From assembly GCF_000372725.1 (NCBI RefSeq), contig NW_005200197.1:57024-121023 (forward strand): a DNA stretch of 64,000 bases, written 5' to 3'. Position numbers and translations under genes: made by a program. Of this stretch, positions 22,301 to 31,759 are shown piece after piece. The stretch comes from Emiliania huxleyi CCMP1516 (taxonomy: Eukaryota > Haptophyta > Isochrysidales > Noelaerhabdaceae). Every line of letters begins with the position of its first letter. Positions within the stretch are counted from its first letter, which is position 1. Under the pieces are notes generated by a model. That model ran no database searches. It worked only from the letters and a program-made list of their open reading frames with translations, and was not told the DNA's origin.

Positions 22301-23611
22301 ATGCGCTTCGCAGAGCCTGTCTTTGTCCCGTATCACGCGCCGCTCCAGCGCGGCACGCTGGTCGACCGGCGGGACCGCTTCATCGCCGAGGTTGCGCTCG
22401 ACGGCCAGCCGGCCAGCGTGCTCGCGCACTGCATCAATCCCGGCCGGATGGAGGCGTTCGTGCGGCCCGGCGCACGGGTGTGGGTCCTCCCTGTGGAGAA
22501 GGCCGACCGAAAGCTGCGCTACTCGTGGGAGGCGATCGAGGTGCTGGGCGTCCGCGGCGCCAACATCATCGCCTCGACAAACACCGTCCGGCCCAACCTG
22601 CTCGTGCGTGCGCTCCTCGAGGCGCGATGCCTCCGCGACCTCTCCTTTTGCGAGCTGCGTGCCGAACGCAACTTTGTCGCCGGCAGCCACTCGGGGCGCG
22701 TCGACTTCCTTCTCGACGAGCAGAGCGCCTCGCCCCACTACGTGGAGGTCAAGAACTGCCACATGGTGTACGAGGACGGCTGGGGCTACTTTCCTGACTC
22801 CGTCTCCGCACGAGCGACGCGGCACGTGGACGCGCTCGCTGCGCTGGTGGCTGGAGGGGCGCGTGCCTCCGTCATCCTCGTCGTGCAGCGCTCCGATGTC
22901 GAGCACGGCGTGCGTCCGAGCGCATTCCATGACCCCGCCTTCGCCGCCGCGGCGGTCAAGGCTGCGCAGGCCGGCGTGCAGTTTCGCGCCGTCCGAGCTA
23001 GCGTCGACCTGCAGGGCACCTACCTGACGCACGAGCTGCCGGTCGACCTCTCGGGCCACGCCTCACCCACCGTGCTCACCGACGTGGGGAGGCAGTGGGA
23101 GGCGAACCGCGAGAGCACGGGGTGGACTCGCTCGGCGTCCGGCAGCCGCGTCGCCAACGGTCCCTTCCCTCACCATCTGGCGGCGGCGAGGCAGGCGGCC
23201 AAGCGGGCCAAGCAGGAGGCACAGGGAGCGGGCAGAGGGAAGAAAAAGCGAAGCGACGGCGGCAGTAGCCGCGGCGGCGGCAGCGGCGGCGGCGTGGGTG
23301 GCGGCGCTGGCTGCCGCGGCGGCGGCGGTGGCAACGCCAGTGGTGGCGACTCCAGCAGCGCTGGCAGAAGGGCCCGTAGCGCCCGCATCGCTGGTGGCAG
23401 CGCCGGTGCCGGCGGCGGTGCGGCCTCTCCGAGGACCGTGGAGTTGGAGGCGGCCGTCGGCGGAAAGCCGGCAGACCCCGCAGTCGGCCCAACCCCAGAG
23501 CCAGACGCAGACCGGCACGCGGCAGTCCCCATGGCGGCACGAGTCCGCGCAGACAGGCGCAGCCAGGGTGGCGCCGCGGGTGGCAAGAAGTCGCCCTTTT
23601 TCGATCAGTGA
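22301..23611 (+). CDS. sfsA: SfsA family protein (sugar fermentation stimulation homologue) with C-terminal extension
   Basis: 436 aa, intronless. Residues about 10-260 follow the SfsA family: LVDRRDRFIAEVALDG, HCINPGRMEAFVRPGARVWV, RKLRYSWEAIEVLG, NTVRPNLLVRALLEA, GRVDFLLDEQSASPHYVEVK, FPDSVSARATRHVDALAAL and VILVVQRSDVEHGVRPSAF. In bacteria the family binds nucleic acid and shows a PD-(D/E)xK nuclease-like fold; the D-F-L and E-V-K residues of that core are present. The last ~180 residues are a Lys/Gly-rich low-complexity extension ending KKSPFFDQ, absent from bacterial SfsA. No obvious targeting peptide. A PCNA-interaction-like ending (residues FF near the C-terminus) is conceivable but unproven. 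Confidence 0.9.
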   Translation: MRFAEPVFVPYHAPLQRGTLVDRRDRFIAEVALDGQPASVLAHCINPGRMEAFVRPGARVWVLPVEKADRKLRYSWEAIEVLGVRGANIIASTNTVRPNLLVRALLEARCLRDLSFCELRAERNFVAGSHSGRVDFLLDEQSASPHYVEVKNCHMVYEDGWGYFPDSVSARATRHVDALAALVAGGARASVILVVQRSDVEHGVRPSAFHDPAFAAAAVKAAQAGVQFRAVRASVDLQGTYLTHELPVDLSGHASPTVLTDVGRQWEANRESTGWTRSASGSRVANGPFPHHLAAARQAAKRAKQEAQGAGRGKKKRSDGGSSRGGGSGGGVGGGAGCRGGGGGNASGGDSSSAGRRARSARIAGGSAGAGGGAASPRTVELEAAVGGKPADPAVGPTPEPDADRHAAVPMAARVRADRRSQGGAAGGKKSPFFDQ

Positions 23612-23912
23612 GTCGTCGGCCGTCCTCGCAGTTTTCTTTCGAACGGTTTTTTACAAAGGCCTGCCACGACATGATCCACTCTACTCTGTAAGGTCTCGGT
23701 CTCTCTCGCTCGCGAACGCTCTCCAACACACACACGAGACCCGGGCGAGATAAATAGGCCCGCCGGCGGCACACAGGGGTGCGTTCGGCAGGACACGCCG
23801 CGGATCGCGCGTCACACATGGGTCGCAAGTCCGCACGAAGGGTCCATGCTCCCCCCCAACGCGCCCAGATGCGGGCGGTGGGCGGGTGGCTACAGCGGCT
23901 CTAGTGCCTCCC

Positions 23913-25248
23913 TCAGCTGATCACGCAGCAACTGCCCGGTTTCACCTGCTGCACCGCGCAATCATCCTCCGCGGGCTGCAGCGTTATGTCCGCTGCCGCG
24001 TCCTGCGCCGCTCTCCCGCCCGACTTTGGCGTCGCCGCCTTGGCCTCGGCCTTGGGAGGCTCGGCCTTGGCGTCAGCAGCGGCGGCGGCGTCGTCGAGGT
24101 TGGCTCTGCAGCGGCCGACCGCCTCGGCGAGGAAGGGGTGGCTCATCACCCCCTCCAGCGACAGCCTCACCTCCGGGTCCACCACCAGCATCTTCCGGAT
24201 CAGGTCCTTCGCATCCTCCGACACGGACTTCCACTCGTTTTCGTAAAACTCGTACTTGGCCTCCGCCACCTGCGCGAGCAGCGCCTCCTCCTCGTCGGCG
24301 GAGAAGGGGCTGCAGCCGGAGAGGATCACGTAGAGCAGCACACCCATCGACCACACATCCGACCCCTTCCCGTACTCCTTCCCCCGATCCTCGTCGTCGT
24401 ACCAGGTGAGCACCTCGGGAGCGACATAGTCTGGAGTCCCGCACAGGCCCGTCAGCGGCTTCTCCGGCGACCAGACGCCGGCGTAGCCAAAGTCGATCAC
24501 CTTGACCGACGTCCCCCCCTCCTCCGTGTACAGGATGTTCTCCGGCTTGATGTCGCGGTGCACGATCTGCGCGCTGTGCAGGTGCTCCATCGCGCAGCAG
24601 ACTTGCGCAAACAGGTCGGCTGCCGTCGCCTCTACGAAGGGGCCGAGGTCGACGATGCGGTTGAAGAGCTCGCCGCCGGAGAGGAGCTCCATCACGATGT
24701 ACGTGTCGCTGTCCGTGGTCACCACTTCCTTGAGCGCCACGATGTGCGGGTGCTGCAGCTGGCGCAGGATGGCAACCTCCGTCTCGAGCGCCTCGAGGTT
24801 CTCCTCGTCGCTGAGCGACGAGTTTTCAACAACCTTGACGGCGTAGGTGCCGCCGTCGCTCTTCTGCGTCGCGCTCTTCACCACGGAGAAGCGGCCGCTG
24901 CGGCGCGGGGGCGGGGCAGGGCGTCAGCCTCGCTCGTCTGAGCCTCTGCGCGCCCACCGCGCAGCGGGGCCCCGGCGAGTGCCCGAGGGGCGGCAGCGCG
25001 CACCGGCCGAGCTCTGCGCCGAGCGTGTAGCGTTTCGTGATGGTCTCCAGCGAGATCTACGGTGGGGAGGATGCGCGGAGTCAGCCACAGCCACTCTCTG
25101 AAAAGTTGGGCGGCGGCAGGCGAGAAAGTTTGCAGTGCGCAGCGCGCTGGAGCCAGGCAGCTGGGCGAGCGCTCACATCCGACATTTTGAGGATGCGCGC
25201 TTTGTGCTCTGGCTCGAGCCCGCCGTACGAAGAGAGATCGACCGCCAT
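23913..25248 (-). CDS. CaMK/CDPK-like Ser/Thr protein kinase with C-terminal CaaX box
   Basis: 369 aa in three exons. Start Met at 25248 (MAVDLSSYGGLEPEHKARIL). Introns 25057-25176 (GT-AG) and 24898-25003 (GT-AG) restore a complete Gly loop, LGAELGRGRFSVVKSA. The domain continues with YAVKVV (catalytic Lys), the C-helix Glu in ALETEVAILRQLQHPHI, IVHRDIKPENILY, IDFGYAG and GTPDYVAPEVL. Subdomains VIII-XI follow through RLSLEGVMSHPFL. The layout is CaMK-like, but no EF hands follow. The C-terminus ends GSCCVIS, a CaaX farnesylation motif preceded by a second Cys suited to palmitoylation, so membrane attachment is likely. Confidence 0.92.
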
Positions 25249-25383
25249 GAACGGGTGAGTGAGAGAGGCGTCTGCAAACACTGCGAGCAAGGTGGATCCC
25301 TACAGCCTTGCGTCAAGAAAAGAATTCTATGCGAAGAGGAGGGGGGGTATTGGCACACAGGCTGGAAAGAAAAGAATTCCCGT
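25191..25383. repeat. Kinase exon-1/promoter duplication, copy 1
   Basis: 193 bp spanning the start of kinase exon 1 and its upstream region. It is repeated at 25758-25950 with near identity from GGATGCGCGCTTTGTGCTCT to AAGAAAAGAATTCCCGT. Confidence 0.9.
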
Positions 25384-25414
25384 TTGCAGCAGGGACGAAC
25401 TTAGAAGTGCAGGG

Positions 25415-25560
25415 GGGGTACCGAGAGCAATGTGCGGCCCTGGTCGCTGGTGGGGCGCCGCTCCAGGCATTTCGTACCGCGCCGGATGTAGAGCTCAACC
25501 CGGTACAGCTCTACAGCGCTCTACAGCTCTACAGCTCTACAGCGCTCTACACTCTACTTT
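25415..25560. repeat. Dispersed repeat with GTAGAGCTCTAC-type palindromes
   Basis: Contains GGGGGGGTACCGAG...CAATGTGCGGCC, also found at 55378-55415 (inverted) and 56241-56275, followed by tandem CAGCTCTACAGCGCTCTA units. The complementary form of the latter lies at 26040-26130. Confidence 0.75.
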
Positions 25561-25757
25561 TTTGTAAAGGGTGAGCACGCGACACCCCCCCCCCGAATGT
25601 TTTTTCTTTTTCTTCGCTCGAGCCCGATAAACAAAAAGTAAAAGAGTCTCCTCCCCAACGCTAGAAGTGACACAGCGTTCCCGAGTTGACTGAGTGTCTT
25701 GTCTCCTACAGGCCGCCCAATGGCATCTCAGAGTCTTGCGTCCACCCATTTAACGAC

Positions 25758-25950
25758 GGATGCGCGCTTTGTGCTCTGGCTCGAGCCCGCCGTACGAAGA
25801 GAGATCGACCGCCATGAACGGGTGAGTGAGAGAGGCGTCTGCAAACACTGCGAGCAAGGTGGATCCCTACAGCCTTGCGTCAAGAAAAGAATTCTATGCG
25901 AAGAGGCTGGCGCGGACTGGCACACACACCGGCAAGAAAAGAATTCCCGT
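25758..25950. repeat. Kinase exon-1/promoter duplication, copy 2
   Basis: Second copy of 25191-25383 in the same orientation. It retains the kinase initiator codon and first ~18 codons on the minus strand, but not the splice donor. Confidence 0.9.
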
Positions 25951-27261
25951 CTCGCAGCAGCAGCAAGCCGAGCCCTCCCGCAAGAACGTCCAAGTGCCTC
26001 CACACCCGAGAGCTCTCTGTCACCCCCCCCCCCCCCTCTCCCAGCCGGAGCGCTGTAGAGCTGTAGAGCTCTACATCCGGCGCGGGACGGACTGCCTGCG
26101 TTGTAGAGCGCTGTAGAGCGCATGTAGAGCGCGATTTACTTAGTGAATTAGGCGCGAGCGACGCCTCGTGAATGGTTCCGCGGCGCGTGCCGAGAAGCAG
26201 CCGCAGTGTCGAGCCAGCCGCCGGGTGGCGAACGCGCAGGGAGAGCGCGGAGATGGCGCCCGGGAGCTTAGGCTCGAGCGACTCCGTCCGTCGGTACGCA
26301 CGCCCGTCTCCCTGCCACACCGTGCAGGAGCCGTCGCCGCCCGCGACGAGCAGGCGCTCCAGCGTGTCGTCGCCGCCGAGCACGCTGAGGCTCCGCGGCA
26401 CCGGCGGCAGCGGCGCGAGGGCGGAGACCGAGTTGGAGGCGGCGGCAGTGACGGAGTGCATCAGCAAGCTCCGGACGAGGATCGTGACGAAGTCGCCCGA
26501 CGACGACCCCGCGTACAGGTACTCGCGCTCGTGCGAAAAGGCGAGCGCGGTGACGTGCCGCGAGACGGCCGTGGTCGCCTCCTCCGACGAGAGGGACCCG
26601 CCCGCCGGATCGAGGGTCCAGTACTTGAGGAAGCCCTCGCCGCCGGTGGCCAGCTGGAGCTGCATCGTGTCACGCCGCTTGACGTCCTTCTTGCGCCCGC
26701 CCCAGCAGGCGCAGGTGGCAGCCGCGTTGTTTTTGCCGGCGAGAGCGCTCGCGACGATGCAACCAGAGACGAGGTCCCACGCCACCATCTTGCCGTCCTT
26801 CTTCACGCCAACCGTGAGGAGAAAGCGCTCGTCGTCTGAGAAGCACACCAGCTGCACCCCGTGGTCGTGCTCCTGCGAAGGGCATTGGTTGCAGTGCGGG
26901 ATATGAGGGGCGCGGCGGCGGCGGCGTGGCGAGAGCGGACACGGGAGGACAGTGCCTGCAGACGATAGACGAGCGTCTGCGTTGACAGGTCCCACACCAG
27001 CACGTCCGGCTCGCCCCCGTTCTGCCCCGAAGCGGCGTACCTTCCCGAGCTGGACACCGCGAGGCAGCTGACGTCCTCCGAGTGGCCGCGCAGAAAGTGC
27101 TGCCGCGACGGGTCGGCGAGGTCGGAGAGCACCACGCAAGCACCGGAGGCGTGCGCATAGCCTGTGCCGCCGTCACCGAGCGCGTGCAGTGGCGAATCGG
27201 CGCCGCCGTTGAAACCAATCGCTCGCTCGAGGTCGAGCGCGGCCATGCCGGGGGCGGGCAT
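25880..27261 (-). CDS. CFAP52: CFAP52 (WDR16)-like WD40 protein, apparently truncated
   Basis: Ciliary microtubule inner protein homologue. Start taken at 27261 (MPAPGMAALDLERAIGFNGG; internal Met at 27246 equally possible). CFAP52 hallmarks are ERAIGFNG, HFLRGHSEDVSCLAVSSSGR, YAASGQNGGEPDVLVWDL, FSDDERFLLTVGVKKDGKMV, ATGGEGFLKYWTLDPAG, YLYAGSSSGDFVTI and RLLVAGGDGSCTVWQ. One GC-AG intron at 26873-26955 (RLQ|EHDHG). Homology ends near 26150, where the frame runs into the palindromic repeat and a duplicated kinase 5' region until a stop at 25880. Roughly the C-terminal third of the expected ~600-residue protein is missing, so the gene is either truncated or its last exons are displaced. Confidence 0.75.
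26040..26130. repeat. Inverted counterpart of 25470-25560
   Basis: GCTGTAGAGCTCTACATCCGGCGCGG and tandem GTAGAGCGCT units mirror 25470-25560. This block replaces the expected 3' part of the CFAP52-like gene. Confidence 0.75.
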
Positions 27262-27542
27262 CTTCACGCGACGTAACGTCTGGTTGCGGTGGACGCGTCC
27301 ATCATGTAGCATTTACACCGTTTTTTGAGCGAGGTCCGGGCACGGCCGTCGTCCCGGTATGTATTGTGAGACCTGACCGACCGCCAGACACACGCTCTCG
27401 GGACACGGCGTCGGTCCCCAGCTCAAATGCTCAACCCGAGGGAAACGCTATCGCTTTGCGCCTCCGCTGTGTGCGCTCTGAGAAGTACTGAGAACAGGCT
27501 GCGCGCCGTGTTCACAGAAGGCAGTCGCGCTCCCAATACGTG

Positions 27543-27979
27543 CATTGGTGACACGAGACCACCAAGTTTGCCGGTCCAAGAGAGAGGTACCGGCGCTGTC
27601 CTGAGAAGGTGCGTGGTCCCTCTTGACTGCCCATGCGCGCGAGGCTGCGTAGGCATAGCCTCGAGAGTGCCAGCAGCCAATCCGAGGCGACGCGCATTGC
27701 GCCAGAAGCGTGCACACGTTGGAAGGACACCTTCCTACTGACCGTACGATCAGGTCGTCACTGAATGCTTGATACTAAGGCCGCGAGCTATGCAGGTGAT
27801 CAACTGTGCAGCAGGGCACGGTCAGCAGCGCCGACAGGCTGTCGCAAGGCGTGATAGCATGGCCGCAAGTACAGCGAATTCCCATGAAAACAAGTAAAAA
27901 ATCGCGCGAAAAAAGAAAAAATGGCGAAAAAATCGGCGCCTGCGGCGGGCATGGATGCCCTCTAGGGCCCCCGCGCCCC
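27543..27979. repeat. Dispersed repeat, copy 2 (partner 16283-16744)
   Basis: Same orientation and very high similarity to copy 1 (see 16283). Lies just upstream of the CFAP52-like gene. Confidence 0.85.
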
Positions 27980-29339
27980 CGCAGAGATTCTTACTCGCCA
28001 AAAGAAATCTGTCGCGTGCCGATTGCAAGAAGCGCGCACCGGCGCCACAGCTTGCCGAGCGCCGGCCACAGGCCTGCCTGCATCCCAGCCACACCCGCCG
28101 CGGCGGCAGCTAGTCGGTTCGGCCTTGACTCGCGCGCGCCGAGATGGGAGCCCAAGTATGTGAGCGCGCGGCGCGTCGACCCGCCTCCGCTTTTGTACAA
28201 AGTCTGCTTGGCTTGTGCAGGTGATGCCCAGAGCTGCAGCGGCGACGCCGGCAGCCTCGTCTCGACCTCAGAGGCTGCCGGCGTGACCATAGATCTGTGC
28301 TCTATCCGTCGGTGGTTCACCGTACACGCCTGTGTAGGAGCGGCTCTCGCGTCGCTACGCGCCGCCGAAGGCTGTCTATGAGGGCACACCCGAGGAGGCG
28401 CGGATCTCAACCTGCGTGCGGCGGTGAGCAGGTCACAGGCATCGGCTGTGACACTGGAGAGTCGAGCAGCGGCACTGAGGATGCCTTTCAGGTCATTCCA
28501 GCGACCCACGGAGCACGGTCTCAGTGCGCAAGCACTCTACTAGATCCCATCCTTGCCGGGCCTCTGCGAATGTAGGTACCGAGTTCATGCGTGCCCAGTT
28601 ACAGGCTCATACTGCCTGGTCTCCAGCACCTATGATCACCGCGCCAGGCCGCAGTCGACGACTTTTGTGTGCGCTGGCCGCACTCAACCGTTGAGTCGCG
28701 GTGTATCAGCCTGACCACACTCGGGACCGCGTAGGCGATGTGGGCGACTCTGGCCGTCCTGCATATGACCGACCATGACCCAGGAGGAGTCTACACGAGA
28801 CATGTCGTACCTGGCAGGCGCTCTCGCGGCAGCACTATCGCGTGCGGCCGAGTGCGAGCTTCCGTGCCCGGTGCCAGACGCACTCGGCGCCAGACGTCCT
28901 CGGGAGCTCGCAGTTTTGCCACGGCAGTTGCGATCTGGGCGATCAGAGAGCGCCGGCAGCTCAGGGGATCTTGTCTGCTCACCTGAGGTCGGGAGGGTAG
29001 CAGCGGCGAGGCCATGCGCCAGCGTGAGCCATCCGTATTAACGGTTGTTACAGATTAGTCAGATTTGCCGTGACCGCGTTCCGAGGTCACGATTTCGGCG
29101 TTCTCGTGTTGACCACTGTGGGTGTGCCTGGCACTTCTGGACCATGTCTCTCGGTGTCCTAGCACCCCCAGGCGATGGGTTTCACGGCCCCGTACCGCAT
29201 GGGGCGCAAGGCCTCGCGCCTCGCGTCCACGGACATACACTTACAGCTCGGGCCCGCGACGGACGGCGCGAGGGCCCCTCCCCTCGGGAGGGGGCGATCT
29301 CGCGCGGTCCAACTTTGGCCTGTGTGAGGGCGTGAACAG
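27980..29339. other. No gene recognised
   Basis: About 1.4 kb of mixed composition without supported ORFs. Its composition resembles the flanks of the dispersed repeat and it may be old mobile-element sequence, but nothing specific can be named. Confidence 0.3.
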
Positions 29340-29510
29340 GGGAAAAGCCGCCCTGGTTTTCTTTTTTACTATGTAAAGGCAGGCTTCGCAGAGGGGAAAT
29401 ATGTACTCTCTTCTGTACTTTGAAGAAGGGTACTTACAATATATAACGTCCCCAAAGTACAGCAGATATAGTACAAAAATAGATACCCGGGTATGTAGGA
29501 AAAAGCTTGC
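29340..29510. other. AT-rich island
   Basis: About 170 bp much richer in A/T than anything nearby, with repeated GTACTT/AAGTAC elements (TGTACTTTGAAG, GGTACTTACAATATATAACG, AAAGTACAGC, AGTACAAAA). Confidence 0.6.
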
Positions 29511-30250
29511 GTCAGAGAATCTCGCGAGGATCTGGCGCGCCTCAATTGAACGACGCTCCCGGCGTGTGGATCTTGCTTGACAGGTGCCTCGCTGCGTGCG
29601 CCGCTGCGCCTGCGCTCGGCTTTCGCTGCCTGCGCCTGTCTGTCAGCCTGGACACGCTCACGGCGCTCGCGGCGCAGTCACTGCGGCTGGTCTGAGCGGG
29701 CGGCATGCCACTGCAGTCTCTTGGCAGAGAGGAGCCAGTACTCCTCTGTTCAACGCATAGGCGATCGCAACTCGACCCCTGCCACCGCGCTGGCGCGTGC
29801 TGCCGCTCGTGTCTGCGCGACAGTTCCGATGAAACCGTGCTCCCCTCCCGTGACGGCCCGAGCCTCAACTCCAGGCTCAGCTGAGAGATATACTGCTACT
29901 GGTGGCTGAGCGTCGGAGGTGCCCTCTCAGCTATGTGTTTTGGTCCGTGAGGACCGTCTGCCAGCTCCCCTGGTCATGCGCTAGCCGTCTAGGCCGATCG
30001 GTCCCCGGCGGCCGTATTTGTGTGTTGCTGCTGCGGCCTCGCAGTAGCCTTGCCGGGCTGCCCCCAGCGAAAGATAACTTCAACATTCACTTCAACACTG
30101 GCGATACGGCAACCGCTACACGCGCATAGGTCACACGCAACACGTGGGCAGGCTCCCCCCCCGTGAAAAGTCTATAAGTCGCCGTCAGGCCGTCGGACTG
30201 GGCGCCACTGGTGTAGAAACAGGCCTTTTTGGGAAAGCCGACTTTGCCCC
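29511..30250. other. No gene recognised
   Basis: No convincing ORF, RNA or repeat between the AT-rich island and the MITE. Confidence 0.3.
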
Positions 30251-30425
30251 TTAACCCTGGTAGGTGGATTGTCCAAAATACGTCAGCCTCGCACGCCTAG
30301 CGCTAGGTCTGACACCCGACCGCCCCCCCCTCCCTAATATTAACCGGTCAGAGTACATTTTGGCCGGCTAATGTTAGGGAGGGGAGGCCGAAAAACGCAT
30401 ATTTTTGTCCACCTACCAGGGTTAA
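30251..30425. mobile_element. piggyBac-like MITE with TTAA target duplication
   Basis: TTAA at 30251-30254 and at 30422-30425 flank a 167-bp element beginning CCCTGGTAGGTGGA and ending with its complement TCCACCTACCAGGG. A second, subterminal inverted repeat is present (CCCTCCCTAATATTAACCGG against CCGGCTAATGTTAGGGAGGG). TTAA targets and CCC-starting ends are the hallmark of piggyBac-type elements. No transposase; a non-autonomous derivative. Confidence 0.8.
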
Positions 30426-30982
30426 ACTGGCTGAACGAGCACGAGCTCGCCGACATTCCGATCGGGTCGGGCGTCCTCTTCGAGCGCCTGTGCCACGCGT
30501 GCCCCGGGATTCGAGGGGACGCCAAAATGTCGGCCATGGCGATTTTTTCGACGCACCGGCAGTTCAAGTGCTTTTGCCCCGCCGAATGCGCGGCAAACCT
30601 GAAGGAGCGCTACTGCGGCTGCTTCAGCACCTGCCGGTCGGCGCTCTACGACCACCTCTCGCGCTGCCTTCTGATGCTCGTGTCTAACGTCAAGAGGGAG
30701 ACCCGCGCGAGCGACGTCGTCTCTAAAGAGGTTGTCTTGCAACTGGTCGAGGACGCCTTCGAGAGCCACGGAAACCTCGCGTGGGTGCAGAAGATCGAGT
30801 GCGAGGAGTGGGTGCAGAAGATCGAGTGCGAGGAGTCACTCCGACTGACCCACTGCGCCTTGCACAACATCGTGCACATCGTCACGTCGAGCGAGCCGCT
30901 CCACTTCCGATATGGCGACCTGGTGATCAACATCGAGGCCATCATCAGTGTCTTCAACGAACGCCAGGTCGATCGACCCTGA
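30426..30982 (+). pseudogene. Unrecognised Cys-rich protein ORF interrupted by the MITE
   Basis: Well-balanced coding composition: LNWLNEHELADIPIGSGVLF, ERLCHACPGIRGDAKMSAMA, then a Cys cluster FKCFCPAECAANLKERYCGC and FSTCRSALYDHLSRCLLML that could bind zinc. A 27-bp tandem duplication repeats WVQKIECEE (30783-30836). The frame ends at 30982, but an overlapping frame continues as SIDPDDYLQSVRWPEVLAAA to about 31080, suggesting a frameshift or an intron. Upstream, the frame also stays open across the insertion site if the MITE and one TTAA are ignored. Best read as a gene broken by the element; no family recognised. Confidence 0.5.
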
Positions 30983-31135
30983 CGACTACTTGCAGTCGGT
31001 CCGCTGGCCCGAAGTCCTGGCGGCCGCGGGCATCGACCCGCTTCTCGACGACTACGACTCGCCAGTCCCGTGCCCTCAAGAAAGAAAGAAAACAGTCCTC
31101 GCGCTGCCGAGACAGAATGTCGGCGGGGGGAATCC

Positions 31136-31759
31136 GCTTTTGAAAGCGAGCTATCCGACCACCAGGCTATCCGATAGCCCCTCTTCCGAGCCGGCGCGTG
31201 GCGGCGAGCCGCGGCCAGTATCGCTGGTGCGGTGGAGGCGGCAGCTTGCATCGGCCGGCAGCGGGTGCGGCCATCATGTCGATGAGGGGGGGTTGTCGGC
31301 GACTCGTGTGGCTCGAGGCCTACGCTGCGCCGCCCAAGCCCTACTGCCGATCCAGCGCCTGGCGTTTGGGGCGAGCCGCGGTCGTCGCTGATGGTATATG
31401 GCGGCGGCGGCGGCGGCTCGCCCTTCCCTCCGGCCGCAATTCCGATCCCGCCGCGCTCGCGGGAGGTGGCGCGCCCACCGCGGCACGGCCGTGGCTGCGC
31501 ATACACCTTACGGCTTACGCCCTTTCTCCTCAACGGCTATCCGTGCTTGCTGTGCCCCTGCGTGGTGTGTTTCAAGTTCTTACAACCCAAGGTGATAGAG
31601 GGCAAAAAGATATTGCGCTCTTGCCGATCCGCACCTACCTAGGCTCTTGGGTGGCTGGCGCGCCCCAGCTCTTCACAACGAACCTGGTTCAATGTCGGCG
31701 GCGAATCGAGCTCCGCCAACACACCGCGCGCAAGCCGAGACAGGATCCGAGACAGCAAG
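31136..31759. other. No gene recognised (upstream of subtilase)
   Basis: No supported ORF. Presumed promoter and 5' UTR of the large protease gene. Confidence 0.35.

Noticed and set aside
25880-26150. C-terminal part of the CFAP52-like ORF as genuine protein
   Set aside because: It lies in a palindromic repeat and a duplicated kinase promoter, and has no WD40 character.
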